This document shows, one piece after another, positions 9,638-16,860 of a stretch of 64,000 nt of DNA; the stretch's first letter is position 1; each line of letters starts with the position of its first letter. The stretch comes from AV40 sp035568175 (GTDB lineage: Bacteria; Verrucomicrobiota; Verrucomicrobiia; Chthoniobacterales; UBA10450). Position numbers and translations under genes: made by a program. The notes under the pieces are model-generated. The model made no database searches. It was not told the DNA's origin and saw only the letters and a program-made list of their open reading frames with translations. The DNA lies in contig DATMON010000011.1 in assembly GCA_035568175.1 (NCBI GenBank), forward strand, positions 62,001-126,000, written 5' to 3'.

Positions 9638-10948
9638 TCACATGTGCTCGATCACATTCGTTCCGAATTCGCTGCATTTGATCTCGGTCGCGCCCTCCAT
9701 CAGCCGCGCGAAATCGTAGGTCACGCGCTTGCTCGCGATCGCGCCCTTCAATCCCTTTAGAATCAGGTCGGCCGCTTCACTCCAGCCCATATAACGGAAC
9801 ATCATTTCGCCCGAGAGAATGACCGAGCCGGGATTCACTTTGTCTTGGTTCGCATATTTCGGCGCAGTGCCGTGCGTCGCTTCGAACACAGCGTGGCCGG
9901 TGATGTAATTAATATTGCCGCCGGGTGCGATCCCGATGCCGCCCACTTGCGCGGCCAGCGCGTCGCTTAAGTAATCGCCGTTCAAGTTCAACGTCGCGAT
10001 CACGTCGAAATCCTCCGGCCGGGTCAGCACTTGTTGCAACGTAATGTCGGCGATTGCGTCTTTGATCACGATGCCGCCGCCCGGTTTGCCTATCGGAATT
10101 TTGGACCACGGTCCCCCGTCGATTTCTTCCGCGCCAAAATAATTTTTCGCAACCTCGTAGCCCCAATCACGGAACGCGCCTTCGGTGAATTTCATGATGT
10201 TGCCCTTGTGCACCAGCGTCACGCTCTTGCGCTGATTGAGGACCGCGTAACTGATCGCGCTGTGGATCAGGCGCACGCTGCCGGAGCGGCTGACCGGTTT
10301 CAATCCGAGGCCGACCATCACGTTGTCTTTTTCCGGCGCGCCGACTCTTTTCCAAAACTCCGCTGCCTTTTCCTTTGTTCCGAAGCGGATCTTGTCGAAT
10401 TCTTTCGGAAATTCTTTCTGGAAAAAATCGAGGATCTTTTGTGATTCCGGCGTGCCGGCGGCGTACTCGATCCCCGCGTAAATATCTTCCGTGTTTTCGC
10501 GGAAGATGACCATGTCCACTTTTTCCGGATGTCTGACGGGTGAGGGGACGCCTTTGAAATATTGGATCGGTCGCAAACAAACGAAAAGATCGAGAAGCTG
10601 TCGCAGCGCGACATTGAGCGAACGAATTCCGCCGCCGACCGGCGTGGTCAGGGGACCTTTGATGCCGACCAGGTATTCGCGGAACGCTTCCACCGTGTCG
10701 TCCGGCAACCACGAATCGAACTTGTCCTTCGCCGCCTGACCGGCGAAAACTTCGAACCACGCGATTTTCTTTTTGCCGCCGAACGCTTTCTTCACTGCGG
10801 CATCGAACACGCGCTCGCTCGCGGCCCAGATGTCCGGCCCGGTCCCGTCCCCGCGGATGAACGGAATGATCGGCTGGTCCGGGACGTTTAACCGATCGGT
10901 GCGGGTAATTTTTTCCCCATTCGGCGGAGCGATGTCTTTGTACGGCAT
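9638..10948 (-). CDS. icd: Isocitrate dehydrogenase (NADP-type)
   Basis: 436 residues starting at the ATG at 10948 (MPYKDIAPPNG); the frame stays open to 11218 but the added 90 codons are low-quality sequence over a word repeat and are rejected. Family stretches: PFIRGDGTGPDIW, the substrate serine region RSLNVALRQ, VIFRENTEDIYAGIEY, NLNGDYLSDALAAQVGG and EATHGTAPKYANQDKVNPGS. It converts isocitrate to 2-oxoglutarate and CO2 in the TCA cycle; 2-oxoglutarate is also the carbon signal for PII/GlnD control. The length and motifs match the E. coli-type homodimeric enzyme, and NADP preference is inferred from this. Confidence 0.93.
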   Translation of the reverse strand: MPYKDIAPPNGEKITRTDRLNVPDQPIIPFIRGDGTGPDIWAASERVFDAAVKKAFGGKKKIAWFEVFAGQAAKDKFDSWLPDDTVEAFREYLVGIKGPLTTPVGGGIRSLNVALRQLLDLFVCLRPIQYFKGVPSPVRHPEKVDMVIFRENTEDIYAGIEYAAGTPESQKILDFFQKEFPKEFDKIRFGTKEKAAEFWKRVGAPEKDNVMVGLGLKPVSRSGSVRLIHSAISYAVLNQRKSVTLVHKGNIMKFTEGAFRDWGYEVAKNYFGAEEIDGGPWSKIPIGKPGGGIVIKDAIADITLQQVLTRPEDFDVIATLNLNGDYLSDALAAQVGGIGIAPGGNINYITGHAVFEATHGTAPKYANQDKVNPGSVILSGEMMFRYMGWSEAADLILKGLKGAIASKRVTYDFARLMEGATEIKCSEFGTNVIEHM

Positions 10949-10967
10949 AGGCGGCACTCTGCCGTGA

Positions 10968-11001
10968 AAGTGGCGGGTGACAAGTGGCGAGTGGCAAACT
11001 G
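10968..11001. repeat. AGTGGCGAGTGGC-type word repeat upstream of icd
   Basis: The stretch reads in GTGGCGGGTGAC, AAGTGGCGAGTGGC words with a period of about seven. It lies between the icd start (10948) and the start of the plus-strand gene at 11110, in what should be the divergent promoter region. It belongs with the other word-like repeats in this window. Confidence 0.5.
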
Positions 11002-11109
11002 TCCCTTTACAATGGGCGCTTCGCGATCCGCGACTTTTTAGAATTGCAGGACGTCTCTGCCAGGCGCCAAATGGCCGATGTCGGCGCGAAGAATGCTCAC
11101 TGCGGTTGA

Positions 11110-11841
11110 ATGCCCGCTTCGGGTCTTCAAAAAAATTTAGCCAGCAAACTACGCAATTTTCGGCGATTGATTGCAATCGCCACTTCGTTTTTTGTTGGCG
11201 TCGTTTCGGTTTCGGCAAACCTATCGCAAAATTCGCCCGAAGTGAACGGTAGCCAGAACCGTGTCATGTTTTCTTGGGAAAATAGCGTCTGGCCGAGCGC
11301 GGCCGCCGCACTGCTCAACTCTAACGAGACTGTGTCCACTGGATATTCCGATGCGGCTTATGACGAGTCTGTCAGCAGCGCCTTGAATTCCTCAAACACT
11401 GCGTTCGCTCCGATGCTTGCCAGTTCCTACACGAATATCAGGCTTCAGGACCATCAGAATGTGACTCTCTCGGGTGCGCCTGGCGAGACCGTGACACTGA
11501 ATCTCCGAAATTTTGCGCTCCATAATCACGCCACACTAACACTTGAGGGAACGGCGACGACGTCCTTCGTTATTAACGTTACGAAGCAATTTTCGCTATC
11601 GGGAATGTCGAAGATCATTTTGTCCGGCGGAATTCAATGGAATAACGTGTTCTTTAACGTTCTCGGCACCGGAAGCACGGTATCGTTGAGTGGCAAAGCC
11701 AGCCTTACTGGAACGCTCACGGCAGCGCAGCGTGTCGTAAGATTGCGAGGCCAAACCGCTGTCTACGGGAAAGTAATTGCCCGGAAAGTTTTGCTGAGTA
11801 ACGCCGCCCAGATCGTTCTGCCCCCAGTTACGAGCCCCTAA
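11110..11841 (+). CDS. Secreted beta-rich protein resembling DUF3494/choice-of-anchor A surface proteins
   Basis: 243 residues. A hydrophobic stretch (LIAIATSFFVGVVSVSA, about residues 20-36) looks like a signal peptide, giving a mature protein that starts near NLSQNSP. The body is beta-rich with short repeats built on a hydrophobic-x-LSG pattern: TSFVINVTKQFSLSGMSKI, LSGGIQWNNVFFNVLGTG and STVSLSGKASLTGTLTAA. The NVFFNVLGTGS...GTLTA arrangement is like that of ice-binding/DUF3494 and choice-of-anchor A proteins, but the match is from memory of the pattern only. No C-terminal anchor or PEP-CTERM motif is present. It is transcribed away from icd and towards the S74 gene. Function is unknown, perhaps surface adhesion. 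Confidence 0.6.
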   Translation: MPASGLQKNLASKLRNFRRLIAIATSFFVGVVSVSANLSQNSPEVNGSQNRVMFSWENSVWPSAAAALLNSNETVSTGYSDAAYDESVSSALNSSNTAFAPMLASSYTNIRLQDHQNVTLSGAPGETVTLNLRNFALHNHATLTLEGTATTSFVINVTKQFSLSGMSKIILSGGIQWNNVFFNVLGTGSTVSLSGKASLTGTLTAAQRVVRLRGQTAVYGKVIARKVLLSNAAQIVLPPVTSP

Positions 11842-12089
11842 AAGTTGCAAACTATCATTTCAATCGAACTGAAAAGCAGGGGAACACGTTTGAGCGGCAC
11901 GTCAAATGCTCGAAAACAATCGTGACGACAGCACAAATCCTTCGGGCGCTCCTTTACCACATTCAGAGGTCAATTCTGCTTCCCCCTTGGCGCCGTAAGC
12001 TCAAGTCACCCATCCAGCGGGTGCCGCTTTCGCACCCCTTCTAGAAATTTGACTTCGGTAGCGTCCGCTTCTTTGGGGTCCCGCCGATC

Positions 12090-13127
12090 CTATCGTTTCT
12101 CGACAAATTGCGGCGCGACTTTGCTCATTTTGGTTCTGGCTTGGGCGGCTGGATTTGGCCGATCTTTTTGCTGCCGCGCAATCGCCATTTCCTGCTTCGC
12201 AACCGCGGATTTTAGCTGAGCGATTGTCTCTTCCAATTCCGCCACCCGGCGATGTTGCTTTAGAAACTCATTGAGCAACATCGCGTTCACCGCCTCGTAA
12301 CGAACGGTGTAAACTTTGCCGTTGCTGTCACGAGCAACCAGATCCGGATCTACTTTTTCCACTTCTTCAGCAACGAGCCCGAACTGCGGAAGCTGTTTCG
12401 GATCCACTTCCTCCTTGTAGCGGAATGTCACTGGCTTCAAACCGAGGACCGCTTCGCTCGCCTTGTCCATCGGTTTGATCTCGTCCTTGAAGCGCTCCGA
12501 TGAAGCCAGGACCCCGAGCTGACCGTTGCCATCCACCACGACCGGCGTGCCTGTGACCGGGACTCCGTTGATTCCGGCGATGAAGGTCGAGCTCTGGTTG
12601 GCATCTCCAATACGGATCGTGTTGGCCTCGCCCGCGTTACCTTGGTTGCCAATATCGATATTGAAATCGCCGGTCGTGAGATTGTACCCGGCAAGATAAC
12701 CCACGCCGATGTTGTTATTGCCGGTCGTGTTTGCGTTAAGTGCGCTCATTCCCGCGGCGGTATTATTATTGCCCGAAATGTTGTTATGCAGCGCACCCAG
12801 GCCGATGCCGCTATTCTGATTACCAACCGTGTTGAAAGAGAGCGCCTGAGAACCAATGGCGGTATTGAGGTTGCCGGCTGTATTATTAAAGAGCGACTGA
12901 AGACCGTCCGCCGTATTTTGTAAGCCGGTCGTGAGACTTAAAAGGGCACCGTTGCCCTCAGCTGTATTTCCATTGCCCTGATCGCCATCCGGCTGCTGTT
13001 TTGATTCTATTATTGGTAACAAAACAAAACAGGCGAGTGCGGATGCGATGAATGTCAGCCGGCGGAACAAAGCCGCCTGGTTGCTGGAATTTTTAAGGCA
13101 GGGAATATTTTTCGATTTATTGTTCAT
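12090..13127 (-). CDS. Secreted tail-fibre-like protein with YadA-head-type repeats and S74 intramolecular chaperone domain
   Basis: 345 residues from the ATG at 13127 (MNNKSKNIPC); the frame extends upstream to 13430 but would overlap the divergent gene. A hydrophobic signal (LTFIASALACFVLLPII) is followed by repeats of about 22 residues built on NTAxGxxALxxNTTGNxN (about 50-190), like the Hep_Hag/YadA head, which trimerise. The C-terminal part holds the peptidase S74 (endosialidase chaperone) signature SSERFKDEIKPMDKASEAVL, then PQFGLVAEEVEKVDPDLV and YEAVNAMLLNEFLKQ, and ends in a coiled coil. The S74 domain folds trimeric fibres and usually cleaves itself off. A cell-surface trimeric fibre is likely. 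Confidence 0.85.
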   Translation of the reverse strand: MNNKSKNIPCLKNSSNQAALFRRLTFIASALACFVLLPIIESKQQPDGDQGNGNTAEGNGALLSLTTGLQNTADGLQSLFNNTAGNLNTAIGSQALSFNTVGNQNSGIGLGALHNNISGNNNTAAGMSALNANTTGNNNIGVGYLAGYNLTTGDFNIDIGNQGNAGEANTIRIGDANQSSTFIAGINGVPVTGTPVVVDGNGQLGVLASSERFKDEIKPMDKASEAVLGLKPVTFRYKEEVDPKQLPQFGLVAEEVEKVDPDLVARDSNGKVYTVRYEAVNAMLLNEFLKQHRRVAELEETIAQLKSAVAKQEMAIARQQKDRPNPAAQARTKMSKVAPQFVEKR

Positions 13128-13315
13128 GGAGATTGTTAGGTTGCAGTTGTTTTTTCGCTGCAGTTGCAGGGTAGGGTCTAACATCCTTTCGGGTCCGGAT
13201 GAACAAAAAGTTGGAATTCTTTTTCGGCCGAGGCGTCTGTTGCTCGGACCGCCAGTTCGGCATCGGGCTTGACTCATTGAGCCGTTTGTAATTGTCCGGC
13301 TTTGCAGACGATAAG

Positions 13316-13331
13316 TGGCACGGGAGTGGCT
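13316..13331 (+). promoter_or_regulatory. Sigma-54-like -24/-12 element (weakly supported)
   Basis: TGGCACGGGAGTGGCT fits the -24/-12 consensus TGGCACG-N4-TTGCW at all positions but one, with the GG and GC dinucleotides at the right 12-base offset. A sigma-54 activator gene is present at 3368-4765. Against it, the predicted transcription start falls almost on the ATG at 13343, leaving no room for a leader. Confidence 0.3.
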
Positions 13332-13342
13332 GAATAAATGGC

Positions 13343-15490
13343 ATGCTTTTTCGCGCCGGCGGCCACCGCCGGAGGATTCTGCTTTTCCTGGGGTCGCTGT
13401 TGCTTGCATGTCTCGCGTCGGCACCGCCACTTTTTGCGGTAGACGACTCTTGGACCGGAGGGCACGACACGGTTTGGGGCACGAAGCAGAACTGGTCTAC
13501 GGGAAGCGCCCCGACCGGCACCGATAACGCAACGTTCAATGGCACTTTTGCCAATGAGCCAACGCTCGGCACCACCATAGCCACCGTCGGCGGGATTTGG
13601 ATGACAACTGGGATTGGTCAGAATGTTACCATTGGCGGAACGGCCGTTCTCACTCTGGCCGGCAATACGATTAATGGCACGGCCGGGCTCGGCATCCTCG
13701 TCGACAACGCGAATGCTTTCACCCTGACCATCAATAGTCCAATCGCGCTCGGGGCCACCCAAACTTGGACGAACAGTTCGGCCAATACCCTTACCATCGG
13801 GGCAGTGAACACGAGCGGATTCGGCCTGACCGTGAACGGCACCGGCAGCACAACTGTCTCTGGTGTGGTTAGCGGTACAGGATCGATCACGAAGTCCGGC
13901 ACCGGCACATTGACGCTCGGCGGCACGAACACTTATACCGGCGTTACGACCATCAGCGCTGGCACCCTGTCGGTTAGTTCCTTAGCTAATGGTGGCAGTA
14001 ACAGCAACATTGGCGCATCCAGCAACGCCGCCACCAATCTCGTGCTCAACGGCGGAACCTTACAGTACACCGGCGCGACGGTTTCAACCGACCGTTTGTT
14101 TTCGGTTGGAACTTCCGGTGGAACCATTGATGCCTCCGGTTCCGGCGCGGTCAACTTTACCAACACCGGATCGATGGGTTTCAACAGCCAGAGCGGGACA
14201 CGAACATTGACCCTCACCGGCACGAACACCGGCAGCAACACATTCGCGGCAATTATCGGCGACAATGGCGGTGCCACGAGTCTGACCAAAAGTGGTGTCG
14301 GCACCTGGGTGCTCAGCGGCACCAACACTTATACCGGAGCAACGAGTATTAGCGCGGGAATTTTGAATATTCAAAATGCGACAGCGCTTGGAACGACGGC
14401 GTCGGGCACAACGATTTCCAGCGGCGCGACGTTGCAATTGCAGAACGGAATCACGGTGGGCGCCGAAGCGCTCACCATTAGTGGCACCGGCGCGAGCGGC
14501 CAAAACGGCGCGCTCGTGAATGTCAGTGGAACCAATAATTACGGCGGTCTTCTAACTCTTGGCGCGGCCACCACCATTTCTTCCGATAGTGGCACCCTAA
14601 ACCTGACCAACGCCGGTACAATCACCGGGGCTACTTATGGACTAACTCTGACTGGCTCGGGCAGCGGTAGCGTTTCCAGCATTATCGGCACCACCAGCGG
14701 CACAGTTACCAAGAGTGGTAGTGGCACGTGGACACTGACGGGCGTTAACACTTTCACCGGCAGCACGACTATTAATAACGGCACTCTCAGCGCCGCAGCT
14801 ACAACGGGCAGAGCGCTTGGATCGACATCTTCCATCTCAATTAATTCCGGCGGCACGCTTCTTCTCGGCGCGAGCAATCAAATCAACACCAGCGCTACCA
14901 TGATCTTGAACGGCGGTACATTTAACACCGGCGGACTTTCAGAGCACGGCGCGAGTAACAACACGGCGGGGATTGGGGCGTTAACACTTTCCGCCACTTC
15001 GATCATCGACATGGGCTCGGCCAGCAGCGTGATCGCCTTTGCCGACAGTCATCTTAGCTCGTGGACCGGGACTCTTCGCATTTATAATTGGAGCGGCAGT
15101 CAAAGTGGCGGCGGAACGGACCAACTTTATTTCGGCAGCACCAGCGGCGGCCTAACGGCCGGACAGCTCAGCGAAATCAACATCTATAGCGACAACGGAA
15201 CGACATTGTGGGGTGTGGCCAGGATCCTGGCCGACGGCGAAATTGTTCCTGTTTCCGAGCCCGGCACGTGGCTTGCAGGCGCGCTCCTGCTGGGCGCGCT
15301 CGGCTACTCTCAGCACAATCGACTTTTCCGGTGGCAAAAAATCCGCTCTTGCCTGGGGCGATTGCAGAATAATACTGAACGCGGCGTGCCCGAACCGTCT
15401 ATCTCGGGCGCGGGTGCCTTTGCTCCAGCGGCGGTTATTTATAATCAGTGCCGACCTCCCTCAGGTGTTTGTTCTCCGTCCTCTCTTTAG
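13343..15490 (+). CDS. Autotransporter-associated beta-strand-repeat protein with PEP-CTERM-like signal and extra C-terminal tail
   Basis: 715 residues. Signal peptide (RILLFLGSLLLACLASA) ends near residue 30. The body is made of beta-strand repeats with the TIGR02601-type core GTLTLGGTNTYTGVTTI followed by AGTLSV, recurring near residues 180-200, 320-340 and 455-475, which predicts a long beta-helix. Close to the end is ADGEIVPVSEPGTWLAGALL, a sorting signal (SEP instead of PEP) followed by a hydrophobic segment and basic residues. Unlike normal PEP-CTERM proteins, about 50 further residues follow the basic cluster. The last 200 residues closely resemble the paralogue at 20439-22310. It should be secreted and processed by the exosortase if the tail allows it. 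Confidence 0.85.
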   Translation: MLFRAGGHRRRILLFLGSLLLACLASAPPLFAVDDSWTGGHDTVWGTKQNWSTGSAPTGTDNATFNGTFANEPTLGTTIATVGGIWMTTGIGQNVTIGGTAVLTLAGNTINGTAGLGILVDNANAFTLTINSPIALGATQTWTNSSANTLTIGAVNTSGFGLTVNGTGSTTVSGVVSGTGSITKSGTGTLTLGGTNTYTGVTTISAGTLSVSSLANGGSNSNIGASSNAATNLVLNGGTLQYTGATVSTDRLFSVGTSGGTIDASGSGAVNFTNTGSMGFNSQSGTRTLTLTGTNTGSNTFAAIIGDNGGATSLTKSGVGTWVLSGTNTYTGATSISAGILNIQNATALGTTASGTTISSGATLQLQNGITVGAEALTISGTGASGQNGALVNVSGTNNYGGLLTLGAATTISSDSGTLNLTNAGTITGATYGLTLTGSGSGSVSSIIGTTSGTVTKSGSGTWTLTGVNTFTGSTTINNGTLSAAATTGRALGSTSSISINSGGTLLLGASNQINTSATMILNGGTFNTGGLSEHGASNNTAGIGALTLSATSIIDMGSASSVIAFADSHLSSWTGTLRIYNWSGSQSGGGTDQLYFGSTSGGLTAGQLSEINIYSDNGTTLWGVARILADGEIVPVSEPGTWLAGALLLGALGYSQHNRLFRWQKIRSCLGRLQNNTERGVPEPSISGAGAFAPAAVIYNQCRPPSGVCSPSSL

Positions 15491-15600
15491 AGCGATCGAC
15501 TGTGACATAGTTCGTCGGTGCCTTACCCTGTCGGAACGGGGTTGCTTACGAATTTGATTGAACGTTGGAAGCTGGGCATTGAGCGTTGGATGCTTTCTGA

Positions 15601-16365
15601 ATGCATAGCCCCGAACAGATCCTCGGCGTTCGATTCTTCAACGGCACGGTAGAGGAAGCCGTCGACACGTTTTCCTCGAGCGGTGGTCTGCTCGTTGTCC
15701 CGGCCGCACCTGCGCTGGTGAAAATATCTGAGGACGAAGGGTATCGTCGCGCGCTGATTTCCTCCGACATGGCGATCGCTGACAGCGGCGCGATGGTCTT
15801 GCTCTGGAAAATTCTTACCGGGCGACGGATTGAACGCATCTCGGGCCTGAAATTTCTCAAACGCCTGGTCGCGCGACTCGCCTCGCATCCAGACGAGCGC
15901 GTGCTTTGGATCGTGCCGAGCGAACAAGCGCACGAAAGAACGATCGCGTGGCTGCGCTCGGTCAATCTGGCCGGCACCGCCGATTTTTACATCGCGCCGC
16001 GTTACCCGGTCAACGTACGCGACGATGCCCTCATCGCTAGGATCGACAGCCATCAGCCGGCGCACGTCGTGATCGGGATCGGCGGCGGCGTGCAGGAAAA
16101 ACTCGGATTATTTCTGAAAGAGAATTTGCGCAAGCGACCGGCAATTCATTGTATTGGCGCCGCGCTCGGGTTTCTGACCGGCGATCAACCGCCGATTCCG
16201 ATGTGGGCCGACCGTTTTTATCTCGGCTGGTTTCTGCGTTTGCTGCGCCAGCCGCGCGTCTTCGGCCCGCGCTATCTCAGCGCGCTCAAATTGCCGGGGC
16301 TGCTGCTTCGCCACGGGCGGAATCTGCCGCCATTGCGAAACAGACATCAGAGGTCAGAGATCTGA
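15601..16365 (+). CDS. WecG/TagA/CpsF-family glycosyltransferase
   Basis: 254 residues. It matches the GT26 family in length and layout: ILGVRFFNGTVEEAVD at the N-terminus, the acidic motif MAIADSGAMVL where the family has its catalytic Asp, a mid-section around LWIVPSEQ, and VVIGIGGGVQEKL and CIGAALGFLTGDQPP near the C-terminus. The family adds a sugar such as N-acetylmannosamine(uronate) to an undecaprenyl-linked acceptor on the cytoplasmic membrane face. The last codons (RHQRSEI) are encoded by a word-like repeat (16349-16378), so the natural C-terminus has been altered. It probably belongs functionally with the glycan genes at the right end of the window. Confidence 0.88.
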   Translation: MHSPEQILGVRFFNGTVEEAVDTFSSSGGLLVVPAAPALVKISEDEGYRRALISSDMAIADSGAMVLLWKILTGRRIERISGLKFLKRLVARLASHPDERVLWIVPSEQAHERTIAWLRSVNLAGTADFYIAPRYPVNVRDDALIARIDSHQPAHVVIGIGGGVQEKLGLFLKENLRKRPAIHCIGAALGFLTGDQPPIPMWADRFYLGWFLRLLRQPRVFGPRYLSALKLPGLLLRHGRNLPPLRNRHQRSEI

Positions 16366-16378
16366 GATCACAGGTCAG
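16349..16378. repeat. Left arm of AGAGGTCAGAGATC-type inverted repeat
   Basis: This 30-nt arm is an imperfect reverse complement of 16827-16856. It contains the stop regions of both the plus-strand glycosyltransferase (ends 16365) and the minus-strand four-helix-bundle gene (ends 16368). The same words recur at 62370-62406 and 62620-62650. Confidence 0.7.
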
Positions 16379-16769
16379 AATCCGCAGCGATGCGATCAGG
16401 AACAGTAGAAGAGCCTGCTTTCTTCGTCATTCCACTAAGCATCTTGCCGATTTCAGCGGACATGGAAGCGAGTTCCGCATGCTTGGTGGGCGAGATGTAA
16501 CCGCAATCTCTGGCAAAATCGAGCGATGATTCAGTTTCGCTATTTTCGCCGTCACAATCGGTCAACTTGTTGATGAAGTGCGCTTCGTACCGTCGCTTTG
16601 CCCACGCTTCTCTGAGATTTAGGCAGATCGACCGCGATGAGCGACGAATCTGGCTGGTTAAGGCAAACCTTTCCTCGACTGGAAAACACTTTGATAATTC
16701 GAAAAGCTCCATCGCGAGCACGTGGACCTTTTTATAAACGTTCAGTTCTTTGGGGGAGTCGATTTGCAT
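16368..16769 (-). CDS. Four-helix-bundle protein (23S rRNA intervening-sequence / S23 family)
   Basis: 133 residues. The sequence follows the family pattern: N-terminal LNVYKKVHVLAMELFELSK, then FPVEERFALTSQIRRSSRSI (helix 2, the most conserved stretch), NLREAWAKRRYEAHFINKL, and a helix with SETESSLDFARDCGYI. These small proteins were first found in 23S rRNA intervening sequences; orphan copies are frequent in Bacteroidota and Verrucomicrobiota, and the fold is shared with the Avd accessory protein of diversity-generating retroelements. No rRNA or reverse transcriptase is near. The gene is bounded by an inverted pair of word repeats (16349-16378 and 16827-16856), which suggests a mobile or inserted unit between the glycosyltransferase and the carbamoyltransferase. 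Confidence 0.88.
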   Translation of the reverse strand: MQIDSPKELNVYKKVHVLAMELFELSKCFPVEERFALTSQIRRSSRSICLNLREAWAKRRYEAHFINKLTDCDGENSETESSLDFARDCGYISPTKHAELASMSAEIGKMLSGMTKKAGSSTVPDRIAADSDL

Positions 16770-16826
16770 GCCGCGAAGTTACCATCGAAAAATAATCGTT
16801 GTCTGCACCGTTGTTGCTTCTCATTG

Positions 16827-16856
16827 CTGACCTGTGACTTGTGATCTCTGATCTCT
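16827..16856. repeat. Right arm of AGAGGTCAGAGATC-type inverted repeat
   Basis: Imperfect reverse complement of 16349-16378; it lies directly before the ATG of the carbamoyltransferase gene (16861) and upstream of the four-helix-bundle gene on the other strand. Confidence 0.7.
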
Positions 16857-16860
16857 TGGC

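Noticed and set aside
10949..11218. Upstream extension of the isocitrate dehydrogenase frame by 90 codons
   Set aside because: The extension has no family similarity and covers a word repeat; MPYKDIAPPNG at 10948 is the natural N-terminus.
13128..13430. Extension of the S74 protein frame
   Set aside because: It would overlap the divergent gene at 13343 and puts 101 unrelated residues before the signal peptide.
13618..14877. Series of antisense frames under the beta-strand-repeat protein
   Set aside because: Val/Pro/Leu-rich frames are produced by the mirror of Gly/Thr/Asn repeat codons; no start, motif or family supports them. The same holds for 20824-22122.
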